Shown piece after piece: positions 24,140 through 33,479 of a stretch of DNA of 64,000 nucleotides (its first letter is position 1; the number at the start of each line of letters is the position of its first letter). The notes under the pieces are model-generated. The model did not search any database, had not been told where the DNA came from, and worked only from the letters and a program-made list of their open reading frames with translations. The stretch is taken from positions 64,070,001-64,134,000 of the forward strand of contig CM066731.1 in the NCBI GenBank assembly GCA_033961575.1, in the 5' to 3' direction. The position numbers and the translations under genes were made by a program. Source of the DNA: Aselliscus stoliczkanus. Its lineage: Eukaryota > Chordata > Mammalia > Chiroptera > Hipposideridae.

Positions 24140-25225
24140 AACTCTGGATTGCTTTGCTTTGGCAAATTGTTTAAGCCCATTAACTACATTTGATCATATG
24201 TAAATATATGTGATGTTTAGGGCCTGAGGAAACATTATTCTCCACTCATTCTTTGTGGTTGTCTGTGCCTATGGCCCTTTAATTCTGTATTGCCATGCTC
24301 AGAGGAACTTTAGCCAGCCATATTTCAAGCAGCCTGTTATTTTTAAAATACAGTAACATTTTGTATATGGAAAGTAAATACATCATGCTCAGTGAAACAC
24401 AACCTTTCCAATTTGAGTCTGACCAATCTATGTTGCTAAAATCAGTGACTTAATTGCCCTTAGATTCTAAAAGCTTTTTGAGCCTAAAGCATTTATTGCA
24501 AGTTTGTGTCTCAAAATTTCCAATTGCTTCCAGTTGGTAGCATTATTGCAACGATAACGTTTGATGGTTTTAGGCTTTTCATACAGTTTCTAATTACGAA
24601 AGAGACAAACGTTACTGATTATGAAAATGCTGTATTCTATAACCTAACAAAATAAATCATCAAAAAGACAAAGGGAGCCAATCTTCACACTTGTGTAAAG
24701 AAATAAAAACCTAATAACAAAGTACTAATGGTGTTTCAAAAGGCAGGCACATGGATTTGATAATGAGCATTTCTTTACCATTTTCCCCTTCTAGTTTTTT
24801 GGCAATCTTTTTAAGACATGCAAATTATCAAAGAAAAAAAAAACAAAGGGAATAACTGGATAGTTAATTTTTGTTTACACTTTTGATGCTCAGAAGTACT
24901 TCTAATATGCTAATACTACCTAGGGTTTTAATACTGAGGCTATTACTGCTGTTACTGATACTGGCCCCTGGCTTGCAAAAATCATCAGGAACTTTCAAAT
25001 AATTTTTTTCCCAACTCTTCCTTCTGCTACATGCTGACCTCCCATCGCACATGGACTCTTTATTATTTTTTTCATATTATATTTAAAAACTTGGAAGTAA
25101 TGAAAAAGTTTCAATACTAAAATTTATTTCTGAGACTCTTTAGGATACCTGAACCAAGAGTAATTCTTACTATTAAGTTACATATTTTTTTTTTATTAAA
25201 CACCTTTTATGAGCTAGGTACTTTA
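24140..25225. other. no gene or clear repeat seen
   Basis: Unique-looking AT-rich sequence. A 62-codon minus-strand frame at 24864-25052 has no recognisable motif. Confidence 0.45.
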
Positions 25226-25229
25226 CATT

Positions 25230-25430
25230 CATATCTCTGATTATGAACTGGACTGTGTGAATGGAAATGATGACTATATTACTTACTAATCTGACTTTGA
25301 TCAAAATATTTAAACTATTTCTTAATCTCACCTGGAAAATGAAAATGATATATACCTGATTTTAATACTAATTGAGTGAACGCATGCAAAGACCTTAGAA
25401 AAGTGTCTGGGACTCAAATGTAAAATGTTG
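25230..25430 (+). mobile_element. MIR SINE
   Basis: GACTTTGATCAAAATATTTA, CACCTGGAAAATGAAAATGA and CTTAGAAAAGTGTCTGG follow the order of MIR in sense orientation (the 'gaccttgggcaagttac', 'tcatctgtaaaatgg' and 'cttagcacagtgcctgg' parts). Confidence 0.7.
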
Positions 25431-25799
25431 CCTATTATTTTTACTAGGAATATACAGAGTCTAGATATGTTTAAACATTTTTTGCTATTGGCATATTTTC
25501 TAATATTATTGAATGGTATTTGGAATTCATTATTTTTTTTTAGTTGGCATTTCCTTTCTCTTAAAAACAAAGATTTTTGTTTGTTTGTTTCTTAGCAATA
25601 TTGAAAGCTTGTGGCTAAAAGACATAATGTGTGTGTCCAAACGTTTTGAAATTTATACAAAAAATAGATCTTCGGTTATGGAGACCAGTGTGTGCTACAC
25701 CACATGTGCAACCTAAAACACTCAGCAATGAGAATGAGAATTGCCTCTATTCATAATTAAGAAAGAAATAACAATACTGTTATAACTACTATTTGTATG

Positions 25800-26025
25800 G
25801 AGTGGCCTTGAATTTACAATTATTTTTCCTTACTTTGTTTTAGTGGAACCCCACAATAACTGTGTAAAGTAGGCATCATAAGTTCCAAATAAAAACCAAA
25901 CAAACAAACAAAAAAAACCCAAGACAATTGAAGCTCAGAGACTTAAATAACTTGCCAAGGCTCAGCAAGAAATAGTGGAACTGTATGTGGGAGGCAGGTT
26001 TTCTATCTCCCGGGCTCCCACTCCT
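25800..26025 (-). mobile_element. MIR-type element, reversed, with A-rich interruption
   Basis: AACCCCACAATAACTGTGTA, GACAATTGAAGCTCAGAGAC and AATAACTTGCCAAGGCTCAG correspond to the reverse complement of MIR. An (AAAC)n-like A-rich stretch at about 25886-25918 replaces part of the core. Confidence 0.65.
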
Positions 26026-26054
26026 AAATAGATCATTAGGATTGAAAAGGACCT

Positions 26055-26215
26055 TCAAATTTTCTAGTCTAAATCATTATTTATTCAATGAGAAGATGGA
26101 AGTCAGAGAGAAAAAAGACCTGGATACTGTGACAGAGAGGCAGAGTTAGGAGGAGATCCCTTCATGGTAGTTTCTAATCTATTGGTCTTTTTTTTCTATA
26201 CCACAATATCCTATG
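26055..26215 (-). mobile_element. possible second MIR-like fragment, reversed
   Basis: TTCTAGTCTAAATCATTATT, AATGAGAAGATGGAAGTCAG and GAGAGGCAGAGTTAGGAGGA resemble the reverse MIR/L2-core sequence. Too diverged to name firmly. Confidence 0.4.
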
Positions 26216-26219
26216 ATCT

Positions 26220-26865
26220 TTTAAATAGTTTTTTTTAATACTTATAGTTATCACACAATTGACCCAATCCTCTGATTCAGAGACAAGAAAATAGTTTGCA
26301 CCATTTGCCTTCATAAGAACAGAACTTATCACTTAAGATCCCCAATTCTGTTATTTGTACAGTGGAGGTAGCAAACGTGGTTAGCAGTGCCATATGAGAG
26401 CAGTTCCCTCAATTGTGTGTCTCTCATAGAACTGTAGTTTACTTTATATAGCACCCAGGTTTGTTTTCAAACACCATAGAATTGAAAAGAAAACAATATA
26501 GGGGACGCAGAGAAGGCCAAACTTCCTCAAGCAGCGATGAACAGGAGAGATGATGCTTCTCCACGAACCATGCCTTGTTCTTAGTTATTTCATAGGGATT
26601 AATATCTGTATACGTGATGACAGTAGAATCACATTTTTCTCACAGCATCTTCCTTTCGATGTCAAATGGACATGGAGAATACTGAACTTAGGAATTACAA
26701 TTTATCTCAGTTTTTCAATATGTGAAGTACCTAAGACTGTATTCATTTAACAAAAGTCTTGAAGATAAAAATTATCAAGTAGATACAAAGAGAAAAGTCC
26801 AGAGGATGCACATAACGCTCTGAAACTGAAATAAATGTGGTTCTCTGCAAACCTTAGATTTCTCT
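26220..26865. other. no gene or clear repeat seen
   Basis: Unique-looking sequence. A 66-codon frame at 26550-26750 has no recognised motif. Confidence 0.4.
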
Positions 26866-26867
26866 CA

Positions 26868-27030
26868 TTTGCTCATTCATTCATTTTCATTCATCCAATT
26901 AATAATCTATTAATGCAACAAACACTTATCGAGTCTACTAAATATACTAAGGAGCAACTAAGGAGCACACAAAAACAGTATATTCTGTCCGCTAAGAAAT
27001 TAGGCAGGAACTAAAATATTAATACATATA
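26868..27030 (-). mobile_element. LINE-2 fragment, reversed, left part
   Basis: TTTGCTCATTCATTCATTTT and CAACAAACACTTATCGAGTC are the reversed L2 3' end. The element is interrupted at 27031 by a DNA-transposon MITE and appears to continue to the right of it. Confidence 0.6.
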
Positions 27031-27344
27031 CAGTTGAACCTTGAACAACGCAGGTGCTGAACACTGCATAGTTGAAAATCCACATGTAACTTTAGACTCC
27101 CCCAAAACTTAACCACAGTGGGCCTTTCAAAACTGAGGCTTCAATCCATCATGGATCCCAAACAGTATTTTTGAGGCAGTTGGGAAACTGCTGTTGGTGA
27201 TGTGAAGATACTGTTTTAGATCTGTGGTGTGTTGAATCTCTAGATGCGAAACCCAGGCACAGGAAGGGCCAACTGTGTTGAAGATTCCAGGTGTAAGTTG
27301 ACCTGCACAGTTCAAACCCATGTTTCTCAAGCCTCAATTGACTG
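27031..27344. mobile_element. Tigger/pogo-type MITE (MER2-like)
   Basis: Starts at CAGTTGAACCTTGAACAACG, directly after a TA dinucleotide, and ends ...AACCCATGTTTCTCAAGCCTCAATTGACTG. The inverted ends correspond to CAGTTGACCCTTGAACAAC, the terminal repeat of a Tigger-related non-autonomous family. Length is 314 bp and there is no transposase. The right-hand TA is mutated to CA. The short minus-strand open frames over it are incidental. The family name is from memory. Confidence 0.75.
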
Positions 27345-27560
27345 CATCACAAAGTAGAGAGCAGTAAGTGTCTTGAGAATCCGTTGTAAAGTAGCTTTAA
27401 CAAAGTTCGTAAGAAACAGGTTGTGTCCTCGTGGAAGGATACATTAGGGAGCAGTTCATGAAGGAGAGGGATTTTGGTTAACTGAAAAGAAGATAGCTTG
27501 AGTTTTGGAGGTAGTGTGGACATTTGAAGAGAAAGGCACAAAAAGAACAGCCTCAGAAAG
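27345..27560 (-). mobile_element. LINE-2 fragment, reversed, right part (tentative)
   Basis: Sequence after the MITE (TTCATGAAGGAGAGGGATTT and neighbours) could be the continuation of the L2 seen at 26868-27030. The match is weak. Confidence 0.35.
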
Positions 27561-27661
27561 TCAGGCCAATAAGTGGGTGGTGAGGATTAGACGCATTTAT
27601 TTTGACTGGAGCATACAATAATTCAGTCATACATTGAGAGAAAAGATTAGAAAGAATGTTT

Positions 27662-28137
27662 TGCAATTTTTTTTTTCTTCAAGATTTGATTGGGGAATTG
27701 TGGCGGGGGGGACAGCGTTGGGGAATTGGGGGAGGGGAACAGACAAATTGCTGTCCTTCTGTTCTTCAGTCTAGTTGTGGAGGACGTTGCCTCACTGGTC
27801 CATGTTGGTATCGTCATTGCACTCTTCGCGGTGAGGCAGATCGATTGCCGGCCTCTGGAAGGCTGCTCACAGTGGCTCTTGGCAGCTCACACTGGCTGTT
27901 GGCCACTCACCGTAGCCTATGGCAGCCCACTGCAGCAGGGGCTGCAGCCTACCAGGTCACTGGCGACTCACAGCAGCCCAGCTCCAGGTGGAGTTGTTGT
28001 TCACCATCTTAGCTGTAGAGGTCGTAGCGTCACTGGCCCTCATGTTTGATCCGAAACTGGGCCCTGCTCTTCAGAGCTGGTGTCCCAAGCCAACTCTTAA
28101 CCAACACGCCACTCGGCCGGCCCTGTAATTTTTTTTT
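27662..28137 (-). mobile_element. long-form bat tRNA-derived SINE (Rhin-1-like), copy 2
   Basis: Same architecture as the element at 6571-6975, again reversed. A T-rich tail is followed by GGGGAATTGGGGGAGGGGAA, then a GC-rich body (GTTCTTCAGTCTAGTTGTGG, GTTCACCATCTTAGCTGTAG), then the head ending CGCCACTCGGCCGGCCC at 28123. Likely target duplications are TGCAATTTTTTTTT at 27662-27675 and TGTAATTTTTTTTT at 28124-28137, one difference. About 445 bp, longer than copy 1 because of extra CAGCTCAC/CACTGGC-type units at about 27860-27960. The 118- and 119-codon open frames on top are artefacts. Confidence 0.88.
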
Positions 28138-28189
28138 AAAAAAATAAGCAGTTTAAGGTGTGGAAATTTATCTTACACTCACCCATATG

Positions 28190-28690
28190 AACAATGACCT
28201 CTGAAGAGGATATCCATTGCAGGCTGAAGTAGCAAATGTCTGTGACACCCAAGTGCCCATCAACAGGTAAAAAAATCATGGTACCCCATGTCTTGGAAAT
28301 AAGCAGCTATTAAAACAAACAAGCAAACAAAAGAAACAACAAATATAAACCTAGGCCTTTTCATATGTATTGCTAGCAGCAGCCTCCAAGCTGTATTAGT
28401 ATCAGGTGCGAAAAAAACCATTACATGGAGCAACATGAATCGCATGTAACCAATTGTGTAAAAACCAAGCAGGATATAAACATATTTGGTTAGAGATATT
28501 AAGACTACCTCTGGAAGAGCACACAGTGATTAACGTGATTGCCTGTGGGAAAAGGAGCTGGGCTGCTCCTGGCAGCTGGGAGGGAAGAGGCGTTTTTCAC
28601 TGAGTACTGTTGAATACATTTCAATTTTTATAGATATGCAAGCATTTATAACATATATTGTTTGAAGTTTATCTAGAGACAGATTGGGAA
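28190..28690 (+). mobile_element. ancient L1/HAL1-type 3' fragment
   Basis: CCCAAGTGCCCATCAACAGG at about 28250 and TGGAGCAACATGAATCGCAT at about 28426 are the end of L1-type ORF2. A 3' UTR-like segment follows (TACCTCTGGAAGAGCACACA, then TTTTTCACTGAGTACTG). Strongly diverged and deleted, with (CAAA)n-like filler at 28310-28340. Confidence 0.65.
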
Positions 28691-28699
28691 AGTTATGTT

Positions 28700-29940
28700 T
28701 TGAAAACACATGAGAAAGTAAAAATAAAATACAAACTCATTGGAAGCTACAGTGTTGATTTTTTTTTTCTCCTTTTATTAGTAAATGTCCTAGGTGTGCT
28801 CCAAGGCAGAAGTGAAGAGATGGATAGATGGAGAGGAAATGAAATAGAAGGTAAGTGAAAATTATAGGATTTAGGGCAGAAGTGGAAAAGCTGGTAACTT
28901 AGATGACAAATGTCCTTTCTACGAGATGTCTAAACAGAGACACTGAATCACATCTTTTGAACAAAAGTTGAGGGGGTTATTCTTTTGTTTGTTTTTGTAT
29001 CAATAGCAGTGATTGGGAAAATGTGTGGGCTGAGTGCTTTACCTGGTGCAAAGGTGAAGGAACAGTTGCTATCAGGTAATGGTTGGATGGTTGAGGTCTA
29101 TAATTGAATGATTGCTTCCCTACCTACTATTGTTTTATAGAACGACTTGTCCATGGCCAAGCAGGAGATGGGGGACATAATCAAAGCAAGAGGGATTGGG
29201 ATGGAGTCTTAGAAATAATTTGCATGTTTGCCATTCTTAAGGGCTGCATGTTTTTCTCATCTCTCTATTACCTCATTGATGAATTGGTACAATGATGTAA
29301 CCTATCCAGTTGATTTGTTTGTTATGTAGATGAAATTAGCTAGTATGTAGACAGCATCTCGGAAGAATGTAAAATATTATTCAGGTAAAAATGAAATACA
29401 GATGAAGAATATTTTGGTTAATAATTTTAGTCTCTTCTTTGAAATAAGTTACACAGAAGGCAAAGTTTGAAAGTAGGCTGTGGTCTATTCAGCCAATATA
29501 AGATAATTTAATAGTATAAATGTGGGTACTTTACCACACTCACTCTGAAGACGGGCAAGTAAAAAATAAATTATAATTTCATTGTATGTCAGTAATCCAT
29601 TTTGTTTTAATTTATGTTAATTGTAGCATATTGTTTGATATGTATTTGGTGAATGAATGATGGCTGATGATCAGAGGCATTCTCAGGGTTGCTGTGACCT
29701 TCACTCTCTCTCCCTTGTCCCAAAATTTGGGTATCGATCTAAATGTAACTGAAATGGTATACAAAAACAGTTAAAATAATGAAATCCTAATAAAGTGGCA
29801 TGAAGGGAACTTTAGGCACCATTTTTGAAATTTGGCAGTGGGGAGTGGGGCAGGAAATAAGAATCTACATTTTGAAAGTGGGGATATTGAAGAAAATGCA
29901 TTGAAAGAGAACCATAGTTGAAGCTACCACTATCCCTACT
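28700..29940. other. no gene or clear repeat seen
   Basis: Unique-looking. Two short open frames (28658-28858, 29104-29295) have no recognisable domains. Confidence 0.45.
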
Positions 29941-29944
<4 letters not shown>

Positions 29945-29997
<53 letters not shown>

Positions 29998-29998
29998 A
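29945..29998. repeat. (TATC)n tetranucleotide microsatellite
   Basis: About 13 uninterrupted TATC units, the most regular tetranucleotide run in the window. Probably highly polymorphic. Confidence 0.95.
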
Positions 29999-30004
29999 TC
30001 TATC

Positions 30005-30704
30005 AAAGTATTTATCAACGATCTAGGCATGTGTGCATGTGTGTATAAGTTATTGAATAAGAAAAAGAACTAGAGCAATATAACTTTCTCTAATAGGGTC
30101 AGTTTGAAACCTTGAACAATTGATTAAGTGGAGAGTCACAACTAATTGAAATTAGTATATCTCAGCTCTGAAAAAGTAAATTTAGCAGTACAGTTGGGAG
30201 TAGCATGTATTTTCAAGAAATATAGTACAAAAAGTTGAGACAAATAAAACAGAACCTGAATCATGACAAACATTTTTGATTAAATACTTCACCATTCCCC
30301 AGGGAAATATTTCAGAAATTTTATTCAGTCAGTCAAGCACCACCTCCATAATTCTTATCATGTTGGTTGGCCATTTCAGAAGTATTACTGACTTCTTTAT
30401 AATATTTTTCATTTATATCAACTTTGATTTGAATTAGAATTTTTTAAAGTAGTCTCTACACAGCTGTTTCTGTGAAACATTGAGTTTGATATTATAGTTA
30501 TGTTGCTTCTAATACAGATAAAATAAATTTCTGATTAATAAACAATATTCACCTGTTTATCTCCTAAAATTGTATTGAACACTATAATTTAACCTCATTT
30601 ATTAACTCTGGCATAGTGAGAATGGACATATAATCACAACAAAAAAATTACTTTGGATGTAAATAATCTATTAAGATAAACAGTAACATTATAAATGTAA
30701 ACAG
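30005..30704. other. no gene or clear repeat seen
   Basis: AT-rich unique-looking sequence to the left border of a mariner element. Confidence 0.4.
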
Positions 30705-30706
30705 TA

Positions 30707-31285
30707 TGAGATGTGATCAAAATATAAGGTGAATGCTGCTGCTGAGTGCCATCCAATGGAAAAGCATGAATCTTCAATACAAGAAAGTGGCTCATGGAGC
30801 CTCAGTAACAGTGTGTGACAAGTTTCAACGTGTTTGGTGCCATCAGTTGGGTGTGAATTACGGTTTAGAGAGGGTGTGTTTTAAAATGTGCCATAGATCA
30901 TCCTCCATCATGACAAGGCTCCCTGTCACACATCATTATTGGTATATGGCAATTTCTGTTAAATAAAACCATTACAGTGTGTCCTCATCTACCTTATTCA
31001 CCAGATCTGGTGCCATGCAACTTCTGGCTCTTCCCCAAAGTCAAAATGACCATGAAAGGTAAATGTTTTGAATCCATTCCAGACATCAAGGCAGCTATGA
31101 CAGCGCAACTAAAGACACTCACAAAAGAGGACTTCCAGAACTGCTTCAGAAACTGGCAAGAACAACGGGATAACTGTGTTCGAAGTGAGAGGGAAGTATT
31201 TTGAGGGAGATTAATGGCAGTATGTCTTTTACTGTAATAATTTTTTTAAATTTAAGTATTCACTGTAGTTTTTGATCACACCTCA
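30707..31285 (+). mobile_element. internally deleted mariner with both inverted ends and TA duplication
   Basis: Left end TGAGATGTGATCAAAATATA after a TA at 30705-30706. Right end ...TAGTTTTTGATCACACCTCA followed by TA at 31286-31287. The reverse complement of the right end, TGAGGTGTGATCAAAAACTA, matches the left end closely, so both terminal inverted repeats and the TA target duplication survive. At 579 bp it is less than half the ~1.3 kb typical of mariner. The 3' half of the transposase gene is retained and most of the 5' half is lost or scrambled. The family differs from the mariner at 16580. Confidence 0.92.
30905..31204 (+). pseudogene. mariner transposase remnant, catalytic Asp changed to Asn
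   Basis: The frame holding the second catalytic Asp reads HHDKAPCHTSLLVYGNF (Asp codon at 30912-30914) and stops in TAA. After a frameshift, the frame 30977-31204 reads PYSPDLVPCNFWLFPKVKMT, then KCFESIPDIKAAMTAQLKTL, and ends in a degraded SEREVF where intact relatives have a GEYFEGD-like end. The expected third catalytic Asp (in P-S/C-D) is Asn here, encoded by AAC at 31019-31021. Frameshift, stop, missing N-terminus and lost catalytic residue each make it inactive. Confidence 0.9.
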
Positions 31286-31289
31286 TATA

Positions 31290-32095
31290 TATGTAAAGAA
31301 GTAGCAACAGAATTCTTAGAGAAGAAAGTCCCTCCAATGACTTTAGGGGAGATCGTGAAACTCTGAGGGTGTAGGCAACAAATAATTTGGATGTCAAGTG
31401 GAGGAGTAAAAGAGGAGAAAGGAAAATGGATTGGGGCCTAAGAATCAGTGCGTGTCTGGGGATGGCTGTAGGTAGAATCTGTAATAGTGCCGAAAACATT
31501 TGAATAGAGCAGAGACTATTGTAACATTTTTGTAGTGGGTTGCCTAATGCTCTAAGGGAGTGCAGGGGCTGTCCCCATTGTTACAGGGCAAGCCATTTCT
31601 ACTTCCACCCTCCCCAGTTGTCTGTAAAGTCACAACACTTACTGCTCATTGGCGTGAGTGGGAATTTTGTGCACTGAAGAGGCTGGCCAAGAAGCATGGT
31701 CTGAAAGGCAAAGGTGACCCTGAGAATTCACATTATCCCTTGGGAATTTCAGGTCATTTGAATAGGGCTTTGGACTCTGTGTCAGGAATGTGAGAGCATG
31801 TCAGACTCTAGGGCCAATCTTATTGCAGTTAGTGTGCTTCTGTTGCATATGTGTGGTTCCAGTTCACAGCTAGTTCACTTCTGTTTTTGTTCATTTTTGT
31901 GGCATTCCCAGAAAATACACCTTTAAGGTTTTTAGGAGAAGACAATGGAATTAACTGGAGCTCATAACAATTGCAATCAGAAGCCTAGATCTCAGGGTAG
32001 GTGGACGGAAAACTTAGCATTCCCAAAGAAGCTTGGGAATGGTTGGGTGTATCTCAACCTACGTGAACTTTGTCTTGCCACTCTTAAGAGGTCAC
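31290..32095. other. no gene or clear repeat seen
   Basis: Moderately GC-richer than its surroundings. The open frame 31560-31793 (77 codons) has no recognisable domain. Confidence 0.4.
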
Positions 32096-32099
32096 GGTT

Positions 32100-32510
32100 G
32101 TCTTAGGTTGGACTCTCCTAGAAGTGAGACAAAGCATGAAGTGCATATAGTTTATTTGGAATGTGCAGGAAACAGCAAAAGGAAAGTAAGGAAGTGAGTT
32201 TAATCCCTCAAGGAAACTTGGAGAAATGCTGTCATCTCTGAATTATTCCATCCAATGAGCTGGGGGTTTATACCCGACACCCAAGAGTCATTTCTTGAAG
32301 GATGGATTGGCGAGAGGGGCATGATATCTATTGTATTTCTCCAGTATGTCAAACCTGCTTCATGTGTGCCCAATGACCAGAGAGCCCTCTCAGGTGTGCG
32401 TAGCCTCCCAGGCAGCAGGCTGGCACCCAGAAGTGGACAAGAATACACTGAACAAATTAGATCCATGGGGTATGGGCAAAGGAACTGACAGCATCTGCCA
32501 CAGACACTAA
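32100..32510. mobile_element. possible unidentified interspersed repeat
   Basis: TTGGACTCTCCTAGAAGTGA, AGCTGGGGGTTTATACCCGA and GAGAGCCCTCTCAGGTGTGC are phrases I associate loosely with mammalian repeats, but I cannot name the family. Open frames on both strands (32255-32488, 32200-32466) overlap and look incidental. Confidence 0.3.
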
Positions 32511-32734
32511 ACAGTTGAGGTTTCCTCTCTCTGTCTGCTCAAGAGCTAAGTAGAAAAGGGATCAGAAAACCAGCTGACTTCTTTCCTACGACTGCCTACT
32601 CTAACACAGGTCTGCAAAGTTTTGGTATCGCTATAGTATACTAATAATTACTGTGTGCACATGTGCATACTAATAGTAGTGTAGTTGATTTGGTGTTTAC
32701 ACTTTCTTTAATAATGATCATAATAATGTCCTGT

Positions 32735-32935
32735 CATACATTGTCTACCAGGTACAGGAGCTGTTCTAAATGTTTGCATAAGGTGACTTATTTCATCTTT
32801 ATATCGCTTTAGCAATGTCCTGTTACTATACCCAGTTTTAGGTGAGAAGACTAATAATGCTCAGTGTGGAAATTACTCCAGGATCCATAGTAGCAAAACC
32901 TGGGTTTGAAGACAGACCTGGCCACTCCTTTGTCT
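32735..32935 (-). mobile_element. MIR SINE, reversed
   Basis: ACCAGGTACAGGAGCTGTTC, TAAATGTTTGCATAAGGTGA, GTTTTAGGTGAGAAGACTAA and AAACCTGGGTTTGAAGACAG follow the reverse complement of MIR nearly end to end. Confidence 0.75.
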
Positions 32936-33074
32936 TTTTCCACTTTCTAAAAGGCAATGGCCTTTTAAATGAGTGAGGTGCATGCTCTTTGTGGGTTAAG
33001 GATGGAAAAGACTTTGGTGATCCATGGTAGGATATGGATAAAATATGACATAAAGTGAGAAATGATAAAGCAGT

Positions 33075-33475
33075 CATCTTAGTCTGTTTGGGCTACTGTA
33101 ACAACATAACATAGACTTGGCGGCTTAAACAAGAAACATTTATTTCCCACAGTTCTGGAGGCAAGATGTCTAAGACAAGGGTGCCATCATGGTTGGATTC
33201 TGGCAAGGTCATTGATCCTGGCATTTGGATGGCTGCCTTCTCACTGTGGGCTCACATGGCCTTCCCTGGGTGCATATACATGTAGGGAGACAGCTCTGGG
33301 GTGGGTCTCTTCCTCTTCTCATTAGGGTACTTATCATGTCATGGGGGTTCCACTCGCAGGATCTCATTTAAACCTAATCACCTCCTAAAGTGGGAGGACA
33401 CAAGCATGAAGCCATAGAGAGCAATTTCCAAAAACATATTTTACAGAATTTTCATAGGTATTATATGGACGAGGA
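33075..33475 (-). mobile_element. MaLR (MLT1/MST-type) solo LTR, reversed
   Basis: AGTCTGTTTGGGCTACTGTA, GGCGGCTTAAACAAGAAACA, TTATTTCCCACAGTTCTGGA, GGATGGCTGCCTTCTCACTG and ATTTAAACCTAATCACCTCC give the reverse complement of a MaLR LTR. Better preserved on the left. The far right end is degraded. No internal retroviral sequence adjoins it. Confidence 0.85.
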
Positions 33476-33479
33476 TAGA

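Noticed and set aside
27656..28128. 118- and 119-codon frames and a 69-codon frame
   Set aside because: They lie entirely over the long-form SINE, a non-coding element.
29945..29998. CRISPR array
   Set aside because: Simple contiguous tetranucleotide repeat without spacers, and the DNA is vertebrate.
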